Below are positions 1-11,618 of a DNA stretch of 64,000 nt, piece by piece (positions within the stretch are counted from its first letter, which is position 1; each line of letters starts with the position of its first letter). Made by a program: the position numbers and the translations under genes. The notes under the pieces were generated by a model. It was not told the origin of the DNA and did not search any database. It was given only the letters and a program-made list of their open reading frames with translations. This DNA comes from Dillenia suffruticosa. Its lineage: Eukaryota > Streptophyta > Magnoliopsida > Dilleniales > Dilleniaceae. The stretch covers positions 6,247,501 through 6,311,500 of the forward strand of contig JAVTVX010000031.1 of assembly GCA_033439265.1 (NCBI GenBank), given 5' to 3'.

Positions 1-179
1 TTTAATGAGCTCTAGCAGTCAGAACATCTTAAGAGGCCATAAATACAACTATTATTGAAGGCTAATTATTTTTTTTGGAGGAATTGAATACATTTATTGT
101 GCATTAACTCTCTTGGTCTTCTGTTTTTAATTCTTTATAGTTGTATTATTGTTATGGGTTATAAATGTTTTAATCTTAG

Positions 180-600
180 CATTAAAGACTCAAGTTTGTA
201 TTCTCTTTTCTCTTCAAATCTTGTATGAGATCAAAAAGAGTACGTCTTCTTGATCCGGATTGCATCCTTGAGTGAGAAAGCATTGGTGTTAGCTAGAGCT
301 GCAAAGTCTAGTGTGAGTGTTTAGGAGCAACTCTTGTAAGGTTTAACTAGGATATGAGAAACCTAGTTGATTGTACTATTTGGGAGTCAAATAGTAGATT
401 GCAAACTCTAGATAATGGATATACACCAGGAAGGTAAAATCACTATAAACCTATGTGTCTAGCATTCTTCTCTCTCTTTTTGTAAATTCTGTCTAAAGTA
501 TTGGAAAACCTATAAATTGCCAAACAATCTATTCACCATTCTCCTCTAGGTTGTTAGATCTTAGTTCTTCACAAATTTAAGGTTTAATTAGGGCACAATT
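180..600 (+). mobile_element. Possible relic of a Copia LTR or leader
   Basis: This AT-rich stretch has the wording of a plant Copia LTR end: a run describing 'gggagtcaaatag', 'gcaaactctag', then 'attcaccattctcctctagg' near 530..550. In many Sirevirus-type elements a similar CACCCCCCTCTAGG phrase sits at the end of the LTR or leader. No matching second LTR, coding region or target duplication is visible in the window. The rest of 1..1500 is AT-rich and shows no gene. This is a resemblance only. Confidence 0.2.
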
Positions 601-827
601 AGAGTAAAATTAATTTATGTTAGCATAAAATTATGACAAAAATAATTCACATTACGGTAGAAGTTTGGACAAATTAGTGGATACTTAAGAGAAAATTATT
701 TTATTGATGTTTCTTATTCTTATATGTTTGGCATGCATATGATTACTTGTTTCTAGGGAATTAGTGGACAGTTGAGACTATTTGTTCATACTAATATGCA
801 AATATTATATCATGTTTCTATATTTAA

Positions 828-918
828 TCACTTGTTTATACAGTAATTGTATAGATATGGTGAATATGGATAGAATGAATTTTTTTATGTGCAAGTGAAT
901 GTTGTTGGTATCATTTAT
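828..918 (+). repeat. Dispersed repeat copy 1 (partner at 9919..10013)
   Basis: About 90 bp here closely match 9919..10013, sharing the core 'gtaattgtatagatatggtg' and the surrounding words in the same order and orientation. The second copy lies just upstream of the hAT-like pseudogene, so this may be a stray copy of that gene's upstream region or of an unrecognised repeat. Confidence 0.6.
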
Positions 919-1508
919 ATAGTTTTATAATTCATATTTGTTGCTTGAATAAGTATCTTATAAATATTTTACACCCCTGCCTCTGGATCTTAGGTTCACC
1001 ACAAGATATTGGTATGGTTACATTTTAATTATTGTATACAAACATGTTCAACTTAATCAAATGATTATTTGTGATTTCATTGTTTAGTTGTTGAAATTAA
1101 GTTTATATTATGTTATACTTGATGGAACATTGGAGTTATATTATATGCACTTTGTGGTTAATAGATGTTTGGAATTATATTTTTGTGGTTGATTGCTATT
1201 TGTTTGACATTTGAAGTGTTGTTAATGGATGTTAGGATTAGAATGTTCGGATGAAATATGAATTATGGATGCTGTATATATGTTGTGTTTGATGGATTTG
1301 ATAAATATATTTTTGAGTAGGTTTTTTTGTACCATTTGTAAAGGAATCAAAATTTTTGCCCTCATACTAGCTATTCCCAATATTTAGTATAAGAAAATGT
1401 TACAAAGTGCAAAGAGAATTGTTGACATTTTTTAGAATAATTGTCAACAAATGCCTTTAGAATTGTTGATATTTTTGGTAAAAATATTGGTAATTCTCTA
1501 AACATTTC

Positions 1509-1635
1509 CTGATGTTTATACACAAACATCAAAAAATCCTCACATATTCTCGATGTTTCTATAGTACTAAATGACGGCAAAGATAAACATAGGCAAATGT
1601 AGGTACTTCCCTGATGTTTGTCAATAAACATCAGG
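1509..1635. repeat. Pair of related hairpins, MITE-like relic
   Basis: Two related palindromes lie close together. At 1610..1635 CCTGATGTTT and AAACATCAGG form a perfect 10-bp stem with a 6-base loop. At 1509..1532 the same CCTGATGTTT word pairs with a slightly altered arm. The reading frame across this region (1371..1646, minus) is made by these repeats and is not a gene. It is probably the remains of a small inverted-repeat element whose boundaries I could not fix. Confidence 0.4.
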
Positions 1636-1780
1636 AAAACTCCCAATGATTTTTTTTCTTTACGTTTATTCTTTGTTGCTTTATTCCTTAGCGACGGTTA
1701 AAAAATATCATAAATAATTAAAAAAATCATCGGGAGAGGTTTTTTTTTTTTTTTGTGTCTTTTAAAATCCTCACATCGGA

Positions 1781-1886
1781 GACATTCCTATATTTTAAAT
1801 AATCATCCATTTGCTCAATACAAAATCTATATGAGACATCCCTATATTTTAAATAATCATCCACTTGCCCAATACAAAATCTATAT
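1781..1886 (+). repeat. Tandem duplication, unit about 54 bp
   Basis: Two adjacent copies (1781..1834 and 1835..1886) begin with 'gacattcctatattttaaat' or 'gacatccctatattttaaat' and differ at only a few bases. They explain the repeated peptide phrase in the plus reading frame at 1753..2019, which I do not regard as a gene. The interval 1890..2575 shows nothing recognisable. Confidence 0.75.
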
Positions 1887-2578
1887 AGACTATGTCAAAT
1901 ATCACCTCTTTGACTCACTTTTAGTTGATTATCCAGAAATCGAAATCAATGATATCAATGATACAAATTTATTTCATATCGGATACTTTTATAACTTGTC
2001 AAGTTTCATTGATAAATAGGATAAAAGTTGAACCACTTAGCACATGCAAAGTAGCCATTGGTGATTGATTTGATAACAAAGTGAATAAAGTAATAATAAT
2101 TCATATTTAACTATTTCGAAGTTCCTAACATTGGGATTTTATACTTTTGATTTTTGAGGACTTATGAAATTCCTTTCTAGTGTTTTATTGGTCCCTAAAA
2201 TTGTGGAAGCCTTCATATATAAAAATACAAATTTGATTCCATATTTAATATCTTTGAATATTTTTTTCTCCTTCACAAACTTTTACGAGATAATGTCAAA
2301 ATTTTATATCCAAAACGATATTGATAATTATCATAATTTATGAAAAATCTAGCGCATCTATCCAATTGTGGCATAATTACTTACTAATTTCATGGAATTT
2401 GATATAAACTAAGTAAATTAAGTGTAACACTTTGATTCTAGATAGCTTGAGATTTCGTGGTCCAAGCACAAAATTTCGTCGTGAGAGGTCAGTTTGGTTC
2501 GAATATGAAGTCAATTACAAATGAACAAATCATTGGGAAAATTATTTAGGACGCACAGCAGTATAAATACATTTTTAT

Positions 2579-2863
2579 TTACAGAACCTTGTCGATGGGT
2601 CTTGCCCAGGTAATATTCCCCTGGAGGCCAGCTTCAGAGAGCATTGGCTGCATAACCTCATGAGGGTAGGGATCCTTCCTTTGCAATGAAAGCCCTCCTT
2701 TTGAAGTAGCAACCAACCCTGATAATTTAGCAGCAGCATCCATAATAAGGGGGATGGCCAAATAAGGATTTGAGTCCGCCTTATGTTTGATACATCTACA
2801 CAGATTATTAAGCCTTGCATCACTGACAGCAATAACAGAGAGGAACTTGGCCTTTAAAGCCAT
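2579..2863 (-). CDS. Unidentified 94-codon reading frame, possible terminal exon
   Basis: The frame starts with MALKAKFLSV and ends ARPIDKVL. I do not recognise the family. Three things favour real coding sequence: base composition is clearly richer in G+C than the AT-rich flanks, the amino-acid mix is balanced rather than low-complexity, and an AATAAA polyadenylation-like signal overlaps the stop codon region. In the same frame the sequence upstream of the ATG stays open for only seven codons, to a TAA, so the frame may be a last exon whose true 5' part lies at higher coordinates. A second minus frame over 2575..2832 is its shadow. Residues to note are a Cys pair (LCRC) and a predicted hydrophobic stretch around AIPLIMDAAAKL. 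It could equally be a retrocopied or captured gene fragment. Confidence 0.35.
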   Translation of the reverse strand: MALKAKFLSVIAVSDARLNNLCRCIKHKADSNPYLAIPLIMDAAAKLSGLVATSKGGLSLQRKDPYPHEVMQPMLSEAGLQGNITWARPIDKVL

Positions 2864-3932
2864 CCTCTCTTCTCGGTGCAGCTCTTAAGTGGCCAGGCCA
2901 AGGATGAGGAGATGAAAGGAACTTCATCAACAAAGCAATCATAAAGAGGAATCATCAGCATCATGGAAAACTAGGATATATGAAAAAGTAAAATATGCAT
3001 GATTCAAATTAAACATAATAAAGTAAAAACTAATTTCCCTCAAGTAACAGTTCTCAATGGCAATAGAACTGTCTTTTGAAAAATCTTGACACAAGGAAAC
3101 TAACAGCAGCTGAAGAGATGAAAGGAATTTCAACAATAACATAATGCCAGAAGGTGAGAAGAGAATGAATTTATCATTAATAAAAGAGATAATAAAAAGG
3201 AAAATATAAGTTTTAAAATTGATTTTGAAGAGGAATAACACTTCGCATGTAAAAAAATAAAAGGAAAAAAAGTAAAAGGTCCAAAAGATGAATTTATATC
3301 ATACAGTAATTTGTTTTTAATAAATTTTAATAGTATAATTATTTCTTCGTTTATAAAAAGATGGAGGGGTTGCATTTTTCGTGTTAATATTATTTCTCGT
3401 CTTAAAAAAAAAAAAGTATTCTTCGTTTATAATGGGTTGTGAATGGATGATTGAAATATTATTTCTCGTCTTAAAAAAAAAGTATTCTTTGTCTATCAAA
3501 TTCCTATGAAATGTGAAGAGAATTAAAGCAATGTGATGGCATAAAAATTATTATTAAAGCCCCGATAGAAATGTATCTAACCATCAAAGAGAAAAAAAGT
3601 AACAAATATAAGTCGGTTGAGGTTCTTCAAAATAAGAAGTCGGAACCGAACTTTTAAACATGGTTTCATTTTCAGTTTCTGAACATTGACCATGATTCGA
3701 TTCGAACCATGGCCGTGTCTAAATTATACTATTAATTCAGTAACAGCAAAAAAGAAATCAAAGAAACAAAATACCTCAGAAAAAAATGTTTGGCCAAAAA
3801 AATCCACAATCCTAACCAATTAAACATAATTAATACACATAAAATGGCCATCACAGGAACACAAAGGCAAAAAGCAATAATAAGTGGGAACTGAATTGAA
3901 AATTTTGATTGAGTTAATAATTGATTATATAC

Positions 3933-4420
3933 CTTTTATCTGATACACATGAAAAAACACCTCTGCAAATTTAACGGAAACGGAGACACCGTCTCTGCTT
4001 CTCAAAATTTTCTAACATTCTCAAACAGAAAAGTGACTGACCTGTAAAATTAAACTCATTTTGTTATTTTGTTTTAGTGATTGTAAAATAATAGATAACA
4101 GGAACACCTTCGTAAGAAGCAATCAACAAAAATAATTGCTTTATCTCGAAATACACGAGAATAACAAATTAAAAATATTGCAAGAAAATTAAAAAAAAAA
4201 ATCAAAAACTCAAACCTTTAAAGAATCGATCTCTCCCAAACTTTGTCGGATTCTCATAAATTCCTTGATCTCTATAGGAATTATTGCCAAGTTAATTTGT
4301 TAGAATTAGCAAATTACTCGGAGATCTAATACGCTAAAAGAAAAAGGAGATTGAATTCTATTGTTTCCGGAAGCACAATAGCAAATAAAAAACAAATGCT
4401 AGGTTTTAAACTTTATATAG
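3933..4420 (-). promoter_or_regulatory. Candidate promoter and untranslated exons upstream of the 2579..2863 frame
   Basis: On the minus strand a TATA box (CTATATAAAG, 4411..4420) would place a start near 4385. The transcript would run to a donor-like AAAG/GTTTG after 4216. A possible second exon spans 4041..3933, with an acceptor TTTTACAG before it and a donor AAAAG/GTATAT after it. These signals are ordered as in a plant gene with 5' UTR introns and point toward the reading frame at 2863..2579. Each signal is short, and in AT-rich DNA such matches arise by chance. No coding exon is recognised between 2870 and 3930. Confidence 0.22.
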
Positions 4421-4693
4421 GATGAGGTTTGATAAGATGTGACATGTGCTCGCTTCATCCTGTGGCGGCGCAACAAAAAAAAGATATTAGGTTTTCATTT
4501 CATATTATGATACTCCCAATGTCATTAAAAATAATAAAAATATAAAAAATAAAATAAAAGAAAATTCAACTAGAGCAAGCGCATATTATTCGGGCTATAA
4601 AAGAGAGGAGCCGAGCCAAGTTAGACGATCTTGTATCTCGATTCATTTACTAAATGAGCCGACCTAGCACAAGACTCATTTATGAACAAGCAT

Positions 4694-4728
4694 AGAGAGA
4701 GAGAGAGAGAGAGACAGAGAGAGAGAGA
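4694..4728 (+). repeat. (GA)n microsatellite
   Basis: About 35 bp of GA dinucleotides with one C interruption. Intergenic, immediately left of the hAT-like MITE region. Confidence 0.9.
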
Positions 4729-4906
4729 ATAAAAAAAAAAAGCACAAACATGTTCAAGCTTACTTGATTAGCTATAGCTAAATAAGCTGACTGATATAAA
4801 TTACTCTACACATGGAGCTTTGAATAGGGGATTCGCGTCTGAGACCTTCCCTAGCCCTGATGCCACAGGCCCTAAAATGAAAGGTCCATCGCTTTCCTTT
4901 TATAGT

Positions 4907-5798
4907 TAGAGATGTCAACAGGGGATCCGTATCCTAGCCCGTCCATGGCCTAAAGGGACCGGGCCTATGGTGAAGGCCTATCCCATCCTTTAGAGTAAGG
5001 GGGACTAAGAAATAAGGCCCGTCCATTCGTTTCCTACCAAACTGGGTTTTGTTTTTCTAATAAGATACGAAGGAGAGAGGGTGATCAAATATGGCAAATA
5101 AAAATATGGAGATCAAAAAAAAAAAAAAAGGCAGATCTAACAATAACTAGATATCTAAAAGAAAGTCATAAAAAATTGGCAGATAAGAGATAAAAAACCC
5201 AAATTTGAAGCTAGAGAGAGGGCTAAAAGCTAAAAAATTTGTGGTTTTGAGGCTAGATTTGGCATCCGAGGTTGAAAATTGAGATGTAGGTGATGGATTA
5301 CAGTGGGTGATTGAGAGGTAAGAGATTCAGATAGTTTAGTTGCAGATTGAAGAAGATAAGTTTCTTGCCATGAAAAGGAGAGGGAAAAGAGAGAGAAATA
5401 GAGAGAAGGGAGAGAGAGAGAGAGAGAGAGAACGAGAAGAAATGATTGTTGTTGTTGCTGAAGAAAGTCATTCTCATGGTAGCAAGCAAGATGCGGCTGA
5501 GGGTTCATGATTTTTTGGGGAGATAGAAGGGAGAGAGATGCGTGTGGTGTCTGGTGTGACATGTGACTCCTCACCTCATCCAGGAAGGAACTCGTGTTTT
5601 GTTTGGCCCAAATATTTTTAGTCTCAAAGGGTACAGGCCGATCCCGTCCTATCTCGACCCATGAGAGAACTGAGATCGTCACGTCCCATCCTATTCCTTT
5701 TATTACGAGATGGCACTAAAAGTTTTAGGCTCCTACCATCCCTTATCTAGGGATGGGACGGGCCAATCCTATGGGACTGGCCCTTATTTACATCTCCA
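4907..5798. mobile_element. hAT-like non-autonomous element (MITE)
   Basis: The left end reads TAGAGATGTCAA. The right end, read on the other strand, gives TGGAGATGTAAA, followed inward on both sides by related words rich in GGGCC and GGGAT. The termini resemble the TAGGGATGGCAA class of plant hAT MITEs. Flanking 8-mers are TTTATAGT (4899..4906) and ATTATAGT (5799..5806), identical at 7 of 8 positions, which fits the 8-bp duplication of hAT transposition. The interior includes a GA microsatellite (about 5402..5431). The minus frames at 5230..5682 and 5298..5489 are low-complexity Ser/Leu runs and not genes. Confidence 0.5.
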
Positions 5799-5806
5799 AT
5801 TATAGT

Positions 5807-7030
5807 ATAAGGGCTTAAAAAATCAGGATCTGTCTCATCCATGAAAAGGACAAGGACTGAACTGGGACTATCTCATCCCTTAGAAAAAAAAATTGTTTCT
5901 TTGTCTTGCAGGAATAGACATCAAGATAACTCTCACGACTCTTGCATGAAGTCTCAATTCCACCACAAGTAAAACCAAACTCAGACGACTCTCACGGAGC
6001 AAAAAACTGATATCAAGATGATCAAAACTCACACGAATCATGATTAAGTGAAACCGAGAGCGAGAAGATGATTAGAACTCATGCAAATCATGATTCAAGT
6101 GAAACCGTTAGCGAGAAGAGAGAGAGAAGATGAAAGATGGTGAAAAGAGAGATTGAGAGAGAGAAAGAGAGATATAAGCTTAACAGATAAGATACGCAAG
6201 GTTTCAATCATCTTCGAGGATAATAGACATTAAACCATAGGCTAGAGGCTCGATTGTCATCTTCACTGCATTGAGGTCAATCTTCGACGAGGAAAAGAGA
6301 GAAATCATTTGCAACAATCATAATCAAAATTATCTTCAAGGAGGAGAAGAGAGATCACCACCATCACCATTGTCGAATCATCTTCGAAGAGGAGATTGCA
6401 AATCACTTCTGGGGTGGGGCGGAGATAGAAAGAGAGAGAACGATTTGTCTACGGTAACTTGTGAGTGAGATGTGAAATGATACATAGACTCTCTTTCCCG
6501 CTTGATGCTTTTTTACCAACTCCTACCGGGATCGATCTGACCCATCCTAGCCAATCCATTAGCAAATTGGGCCATCACATCCTGTCTCTTCACCTAGTAT
6601 GGAAAATTTGGGCTTGCCACCTCCGTTATGCATGGAGGGGATCAATGGGCCGTCCGTGAAGGACGGATATAGTTTTTTGCCCTCTTCTCAACCTCTCTCT
6701 CCTCGTCCAGTTTGTTTTTCCCTCTTCTTTCCTTTTAGTTTTTTTTTGAGAATCTCCGTTCTCCAATTTTTTATGATTAACCACCAAACCCATTTTCAAA
6801 TTTGAAGAAAAGTCCATTCTTTGCCCCGTGAAAAAGGAACATATTGAATTGAATCAAATCTTAATTAATTTCTTTTTTAATTTTACGGTTAGTATTAAAT
6901 TCTAATATAATTGTTTTTTGAAATTGACTTTGTTATGTTTCTTTTCTATTATACTTCTTGTTCTTTGATGAGGTTCTAGAATAAATTATTTTATGTTTAA
7001 TCATCTGTTTATGCATTATTCGATGAAAAA
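5807..7030. other. Intergenic stretch with no recognised gene
   Basis: It contains polypurine and GA-rich words, a tandem repeat (6017..6117) and several short frames (6271..6468, 6465..6659, 6599..6805) without domain character. Words such as 'gggatcgatctgacccatcc' resemble those inside the neighbouring MITE, so part of it may be an older related element. Boundaries were not found. Confidence 0.5.
6017..6117 (+). repeat. Tandem duplication, unit about 50 bp
   Basis: Two adjacent copies, 6017..6066 and 6067..6117, each begin with GATGAT, contain AATCATGATT and end with AGCGAGAA. They differ at several bases and one single-base insertion. Confidence 0.75.
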
Positions 7031-7040
7031 ATAATTAGAT

Positions 7041-7500
7041 TAGATGGACAAAATGTATCAAAAAGTGAACGATTTAGATATTTTGGTTTTATCATTCAAA
7101 ATGATGACAATATAAATAGATATGTGAATCATAGGATTTAAACGGATTGGATGAAATGGAAAAATACATATGGAATTCCTTACAATTTTTTGTGATTGCA
7201 CGATACCACTGCATTTGAAAGAAAAGTTTTATAGAACTGTGATAAGACATACACTATTTTATGGTACTGAGTGTTAAACTATTAAACAATAACAACAACA
7301 AAAAATGGTTGTAGCAGAAATGAGAATGATTAGGTGGATGTGTAGCAAGACTAGAAGAGATAGAATTAAAAATGAAGAGATTCGTAATAAATTAAAAATT
7401 AGTTCAATTGTAGATAAAATGTGAAAGTGTTGTTTGAACTAGTTTGAACATATTCAAAGAATACTAAAAAATGTACCGGTTAGTAGAATCAAAAACTTAA
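7041..7500 (+). pseudogene. LINE-type reverse transcriptase, C-terminal fragment
   Basis: Conceptual translation across stops and one frame change gives the phrases SERFRYFG, VNHRI, TDWMKWK, then after the frame change KEKFYRTVIRH, FYGTEC, VAEMRMIRWMC, RRDRIKNEEIR and FEHIQR. These match, in order, the region after the catalytic core of plant non-LTR (LINE) reverse transcriptases, where the C-terminal module reads RFRYLGS, KFYRT, LYGTECW, EMRMLRWMCG and RWFGHVQRR. Several stop codons are present and the N-terminal endonuclease and catalytic RT motifs are absent. It is a dead 5'-truncated LINE copy. Homology fades after about 7500, and 7500..7752 shows nothing else. Confidence 0.75.
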
Positions 7501-7752
7501 ATATAGGAGATATAGTAAAACGTAGAATTAGATCGCTAAAAATTTAAATGCAATTTATCCGTCAAAACATGATAGTTAAGAGTTTAAATGAGAAAATAGT
7601 TTTAAATAAAAATGAACAGCATATAAGAATTCACACAAATTAAATTAAACCATCATATTATATATATTTGTTTGCTTATTTTATTTATTTATTTATTTTA
7701 TTATTATTTTAATTCATCTACATGTTTGTTTCTTAAATGGTCGACTCTAAAT

Positions 7753-9880
7753 CACAACAAAAAATACGGTTTTAGCGATAAAAATTTTTTAAAAAATTCA
7801 TCACTAAAACATTAGCGATGAAAAATTTTTCATCGTTAATGACGCGTCGTAAAAATTTAGCGATGAAAACTAGAAATTCGTCGTCAAAATAGCAATGGAT
7901 TTAACGACGAAAAATAGAAAATCCAAAATCCGTCACTAAATTTAGTGACATATTTAATTTTCGTCGCTAAATTTAGCGATGGATATAAAAATTTCATTGT
8001 TAAATTTATAATTTATATTTTATTTAATTATTATATTAATATTATATTTATTTAATTATATATTTATTTAGCGACGAATTGATCCGCCACCCACTCATGC
8101 ACCCCATTGCTCCAACCCACTCGCCCAGACGTTGCATGTGTGCACAGCCTACTTGCCCACCCGAGTCCGCGCCCGGGCCCTACCTTCGGCCCGCATCCGT
8201 GCCCGCGCCCTTGACCTTGTGAAAAATCCCTCAAAATTGCCTCCGTTTGCTTTCCCCGAGGATTGAACCTACGTGCACAAGTAAAATGGTCAGAAGACAC
8301 AACCATCGGACCAATTGACTTAATCTTATTCGTCTTTTTTTTTTACTTATTATCTTATTATAACAATTTTCTAAAAATAATAAAATAAAATAAATGATAT
8401 TTACTATAAAATAATAAAATGTTGTTTTAAAAAAACATAATACTACTCTTTAAAAAGATAAAATAAAAATAAAATATAACATAATAATTAAAAAAATAAT
8501 AATTTTTTATCAAATAATAAAATGCTAACTTAAAATAAAATAATAAGTGAATTAAAAAATAAAATAATATTATTCTTTAAAAAGATTAAAAAAATAAAAT
8601 ATAACATATTAATTAAAAATAATAAATATGATAATTTTTTGTAAAACAATAAAATAATAAATGAACAAAAAATATATTAATTTTATTCCTAAAAATAAAA
8701 TAAAATGCTATTTTAAAATATGTTTTTTTAATATATTATCTTATTCTCATATTTTATTAATAATAATAAAATAACAAAAAATGATAATATTTGCTATAAA
8801 ATATTAAAATACTAATTTAGAATAAAATAAAAAAGATATAAAATGTTAATTTAAAAAAAATTAACTTAGTGACGAATTTCGGAATCTGTTGCTAAGTTTA
8901 GCGACGAATTTCCTAATCCTTAGGAAATTCGTCGCTAAACTTAGCCATGGATTTTGACTTCGTCGCAAAATTTATCGTTAAATAATAAAATATTTAAAAA
9001 ATTAAATAATATTATTTTTCAAAAAAGAAAAATATAAAATAATAACATAAAATTCGAATTTAAAATATTATAAAATAATAAATTTGATTGGTTAATATAA
9101 ATTAATCAAATATAAAGTTATAAAATGCTATTTAAAAAAAAATTAATTTAGTGACGAATATCGGAATCCGTTTTTAAATTCGTCGCTAAATAATAAAATA
9201 TTTTAAAAATTAAATAATATTATATTTCAAAAAAGAAAAATATAAAATAATAAAATAAAATTTGAATTAAAAATATTATAAAATAATAAATTTGATTGGT
9301 TAATATAAATTAAAAAAATAAAAAAGATATAAAGTGCTAATTTAAAAAAAAAAAAATTAACTTTGCGACGAATTTGGGAATCTGTCACTAAGTTTAACAA
9401 TGAATTTTCTAATCCGTCGCTAAGTTCAACGATGAATTTCTAATGCGTCGCTAAATTTATCGTTAAAAAATAAAATATTTAAAAATTAAATAATATGATT
9501 TTTTAAATAAAAATATAAAATAAAATATGAATTTAAAGTATTATAAAATAATAAATATGATTAGTTGATATAAATTAATAAAATAAAAAAGAAATAAAAT
9601 GCTAGTTAAAAAAAAATCGACTTAATGACGCATTTCCGAATCCATTACGCAATAAAAAATTTTTCATTACCAATTAACGACGAATTTAGTCACAAAAAAT
9701 TTTTCATGACCAATTAGCGACGAATTGAGCCATAAATAATGTATCTGTAATTTAGTCATAAATACATTTTCGTCGTTAATTTCGTTGTAAAATAGCGACA
9801 AAAAAACTTTTTCGTTACTAAATCCATTGCAAAATAGCAATGAATTTTTTTCGTCGCTAAAACCGTTTTTTTTTGTAGTG
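7753..9880. mobile_element. CACTA-like non-autonomous DNA transposon
   Basis: The right end read on the minus strand begins CACTACAAAAAA followed by CGGTTTTAGCGACG. The left end begins CACAACAAAAAATACGG followed by TTTTAGCGAT, a degenerate copy of the same terminal repeat. AAT flanks both ends (7750..7752 and 9881..9883), the 3-bp duplication expected of CACTA (En/Spm) elements. Inside, the word TTTAGCGACGAA and its complement recur many times in both orientations near the ends, like CACTA subterminal repeats. No transposase is present. A GC-rich island at about 8065..8330 sits in otherwise extremely AT-rich filler. The 80-codon minus frame there (8064..8306) is Gly/Arg-rich, unrecognised, and could be captured DNA rather than a gene. 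Confidence 0.72.
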
Positions 9881-9883
9881 AAT

Positions 9884-10222
9884 GTTGGGATTAAGTCTCG
9901 GAGTGCTATTGTTGTTGTATCACTTATTTATGTAGTAATTGTATAGATATGGTGAATATGGATGAAAAGATTTTTTTTTTATATATGCAAGTGCAATATT
10001 GTTTGTATCATTCGTATCTGGGCTATAAATTCTTTTTGGAATTAGATGATTTAATACTTTAGTATTTTCTTCACAAGGATATTTTTTTGCTGAATTGTTG
10101 TTTCATTGTTGCCAAGTTGTTGTCAATAAAAACACTTGTGTTTCTTAATTACATAATTTTGGACAGTGTAATAGTGTTTAAAGTAAAGTAAGTTGATATT
10201 TTTTTTTCCATATCACTAGGGA
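9884..10222. repeat. Upstream flank of the hAT-like pseudogene; dispersed repeat copy 2
   Basis: No gene is seen here. Positions 9919..10013 match 828..918 in the same orientation, so this flank exists in two copies 9 kb apart. The remainder is AT-rich. Confidence 0.55.
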
Positions 10223-11618
10223 TTGGATTTATATTATAAGCCGACACCAATATTTGGAGATGATGGTGATCATTTGGGTGAATTACAAAGTTCAATGAAG
10301 AAACCTAGAATTGAATTTAAATTGGAAGATCTTCCAAATGATCCTAGGCTACATAGAACATTAAGTTTCCTCGAAGAAAGATTGGGAATGTTTCAAGAAG
10401 ATTTTGTTCTTCTTGTTGAAGGAGTTTCCAACCTGTAGCATTTTGTCTTTCATGCCCTCTTTTTTAGATTAGTCATGGACAAACAGGTGGAGGAGAAATA
10501 TTTGTTTGTGAAGGATTTAGAAATTGGAACAAAAAAGATAAATTTTTTAAGCATTTTGTGGTCCAAACAATGCTCACAATATAGCATGGTTGAGGCATCA
10601 AGTTCTTATGAATCAAAATCAACACATTCAATAGGCAATTTCTAAATAGTTAAGTCAATGTCGCGATTTATATCGAACACGTTTGTCTGCATCTATTAAT
10701 TACATTCGGTTCCTTTTATATCAAGTGCTTGCATTTTGATGTCATAATGAATTAGAAAACTCTTCAAATCAAGGTAATTTTCTTGAGCATTTGATTTCTT
10801 AGTGATCACAATAAAGATATAAAAAGGTAATTTTCAAGAATGCTCCTGAGAATAACCAATTAACTTCTCCTAAAATACAAAAAGATATCGTGAGTGTTGC
10901 TACTGCTACTTTTGAGACAACAAATGCAATAATTAAGATCTAGGTGAAGAATTATTTGTCTTGATGGTTGATGAATTTCATAACATTTTTTATAAAGAGC
11001 AAATGACGGTTGCAATAAGGTATGTGGATAAAAGTGGCATGATCATTGAATGCTTCCTTGGTATACTTCATGTTAACAATACTTCTTCATTGTCGTTAAA
11101 GGTTACTCTTGAAGTATTACTTACCAAAATGAAGTAACAATATCAAGGTTACGTGGCCAGGCTATGATGGTGCTAGCAATATGAGAGGTAAATTCAAAGC
11201 TTTGAAGAGCTTAATTTTGAAAGAAAATTCATCTATATTTTATGTCCATTGTTTTGTTCATTAGCTTTAACTCATATTAATTGTAGTAATAAAAGAACAC
11301 ATAGAAGTTGCATCTTTTTTCAATTTGATTGCCACTTTATTGCATGTTGTATGAGTTTCATATAAATAGCATGATAGCATTTGAGACATCCATTGTGCAA
11401 AAGTGAGATTGGGAAAATTAGAAATTTTGAGTGATATAGGACTCAATCAAGAACAAAGTCTTAAAAGGCCAGGTAACACTCGAAGGGGATTACAATATGG
11501 TACTCTCATTAGTCTACTTAGTTTGTTTTCTTCGGTGGTTGTTGTTCTTGAAAGTATTATGGAAAATAGTGTTAGTTCACAGAAAGTACTGGAGCTATGG
11601 GACTTGTAGATTCAATGC
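10223..11618 (+). pseudogene. TTF-type zinc finger / DUF4371 hAT-like gene, 5' part, decayed
   Basis: The reading frame at 10223..10438 opens with MDLYYKPTPIF and includes IEFKLEDLPNDP, like the start of plant zinc-finger-MYM-type-1-like proteins. Further along, broken frames give VDKSGMIIECFLG, YDGASNMRGKFKALKSL, NSSIFYVHCF and, at 11403..11609, GLNQEQSLKRPGNTRRG with LISLFSSVVVVLE. These follow the DUF4371 / hAT transposase-like core in order. Stops and frame breaks are frequent, and much of the zinc-finger region is missing. Copia A interrupts the gene at 11618/11619, and the sequence resumes at 19436 after the duplicated AATGC. Proteins of this family derive from hAT transposases. This copy is dead. 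Confidence 0.75.

Noticed and set aside
5230..5682. 150-codon minus frame
   Set aside because: Low-complexity Ser/Leu/Phe runs from a GA microsatellite inside the MITE.
8064..8306. 80-codon minus frame in the CACTA-like element
   Set aside because: Gly/Arg/Trp-rich product of a GC-rich island with no recognisable domain. Probably incidental.
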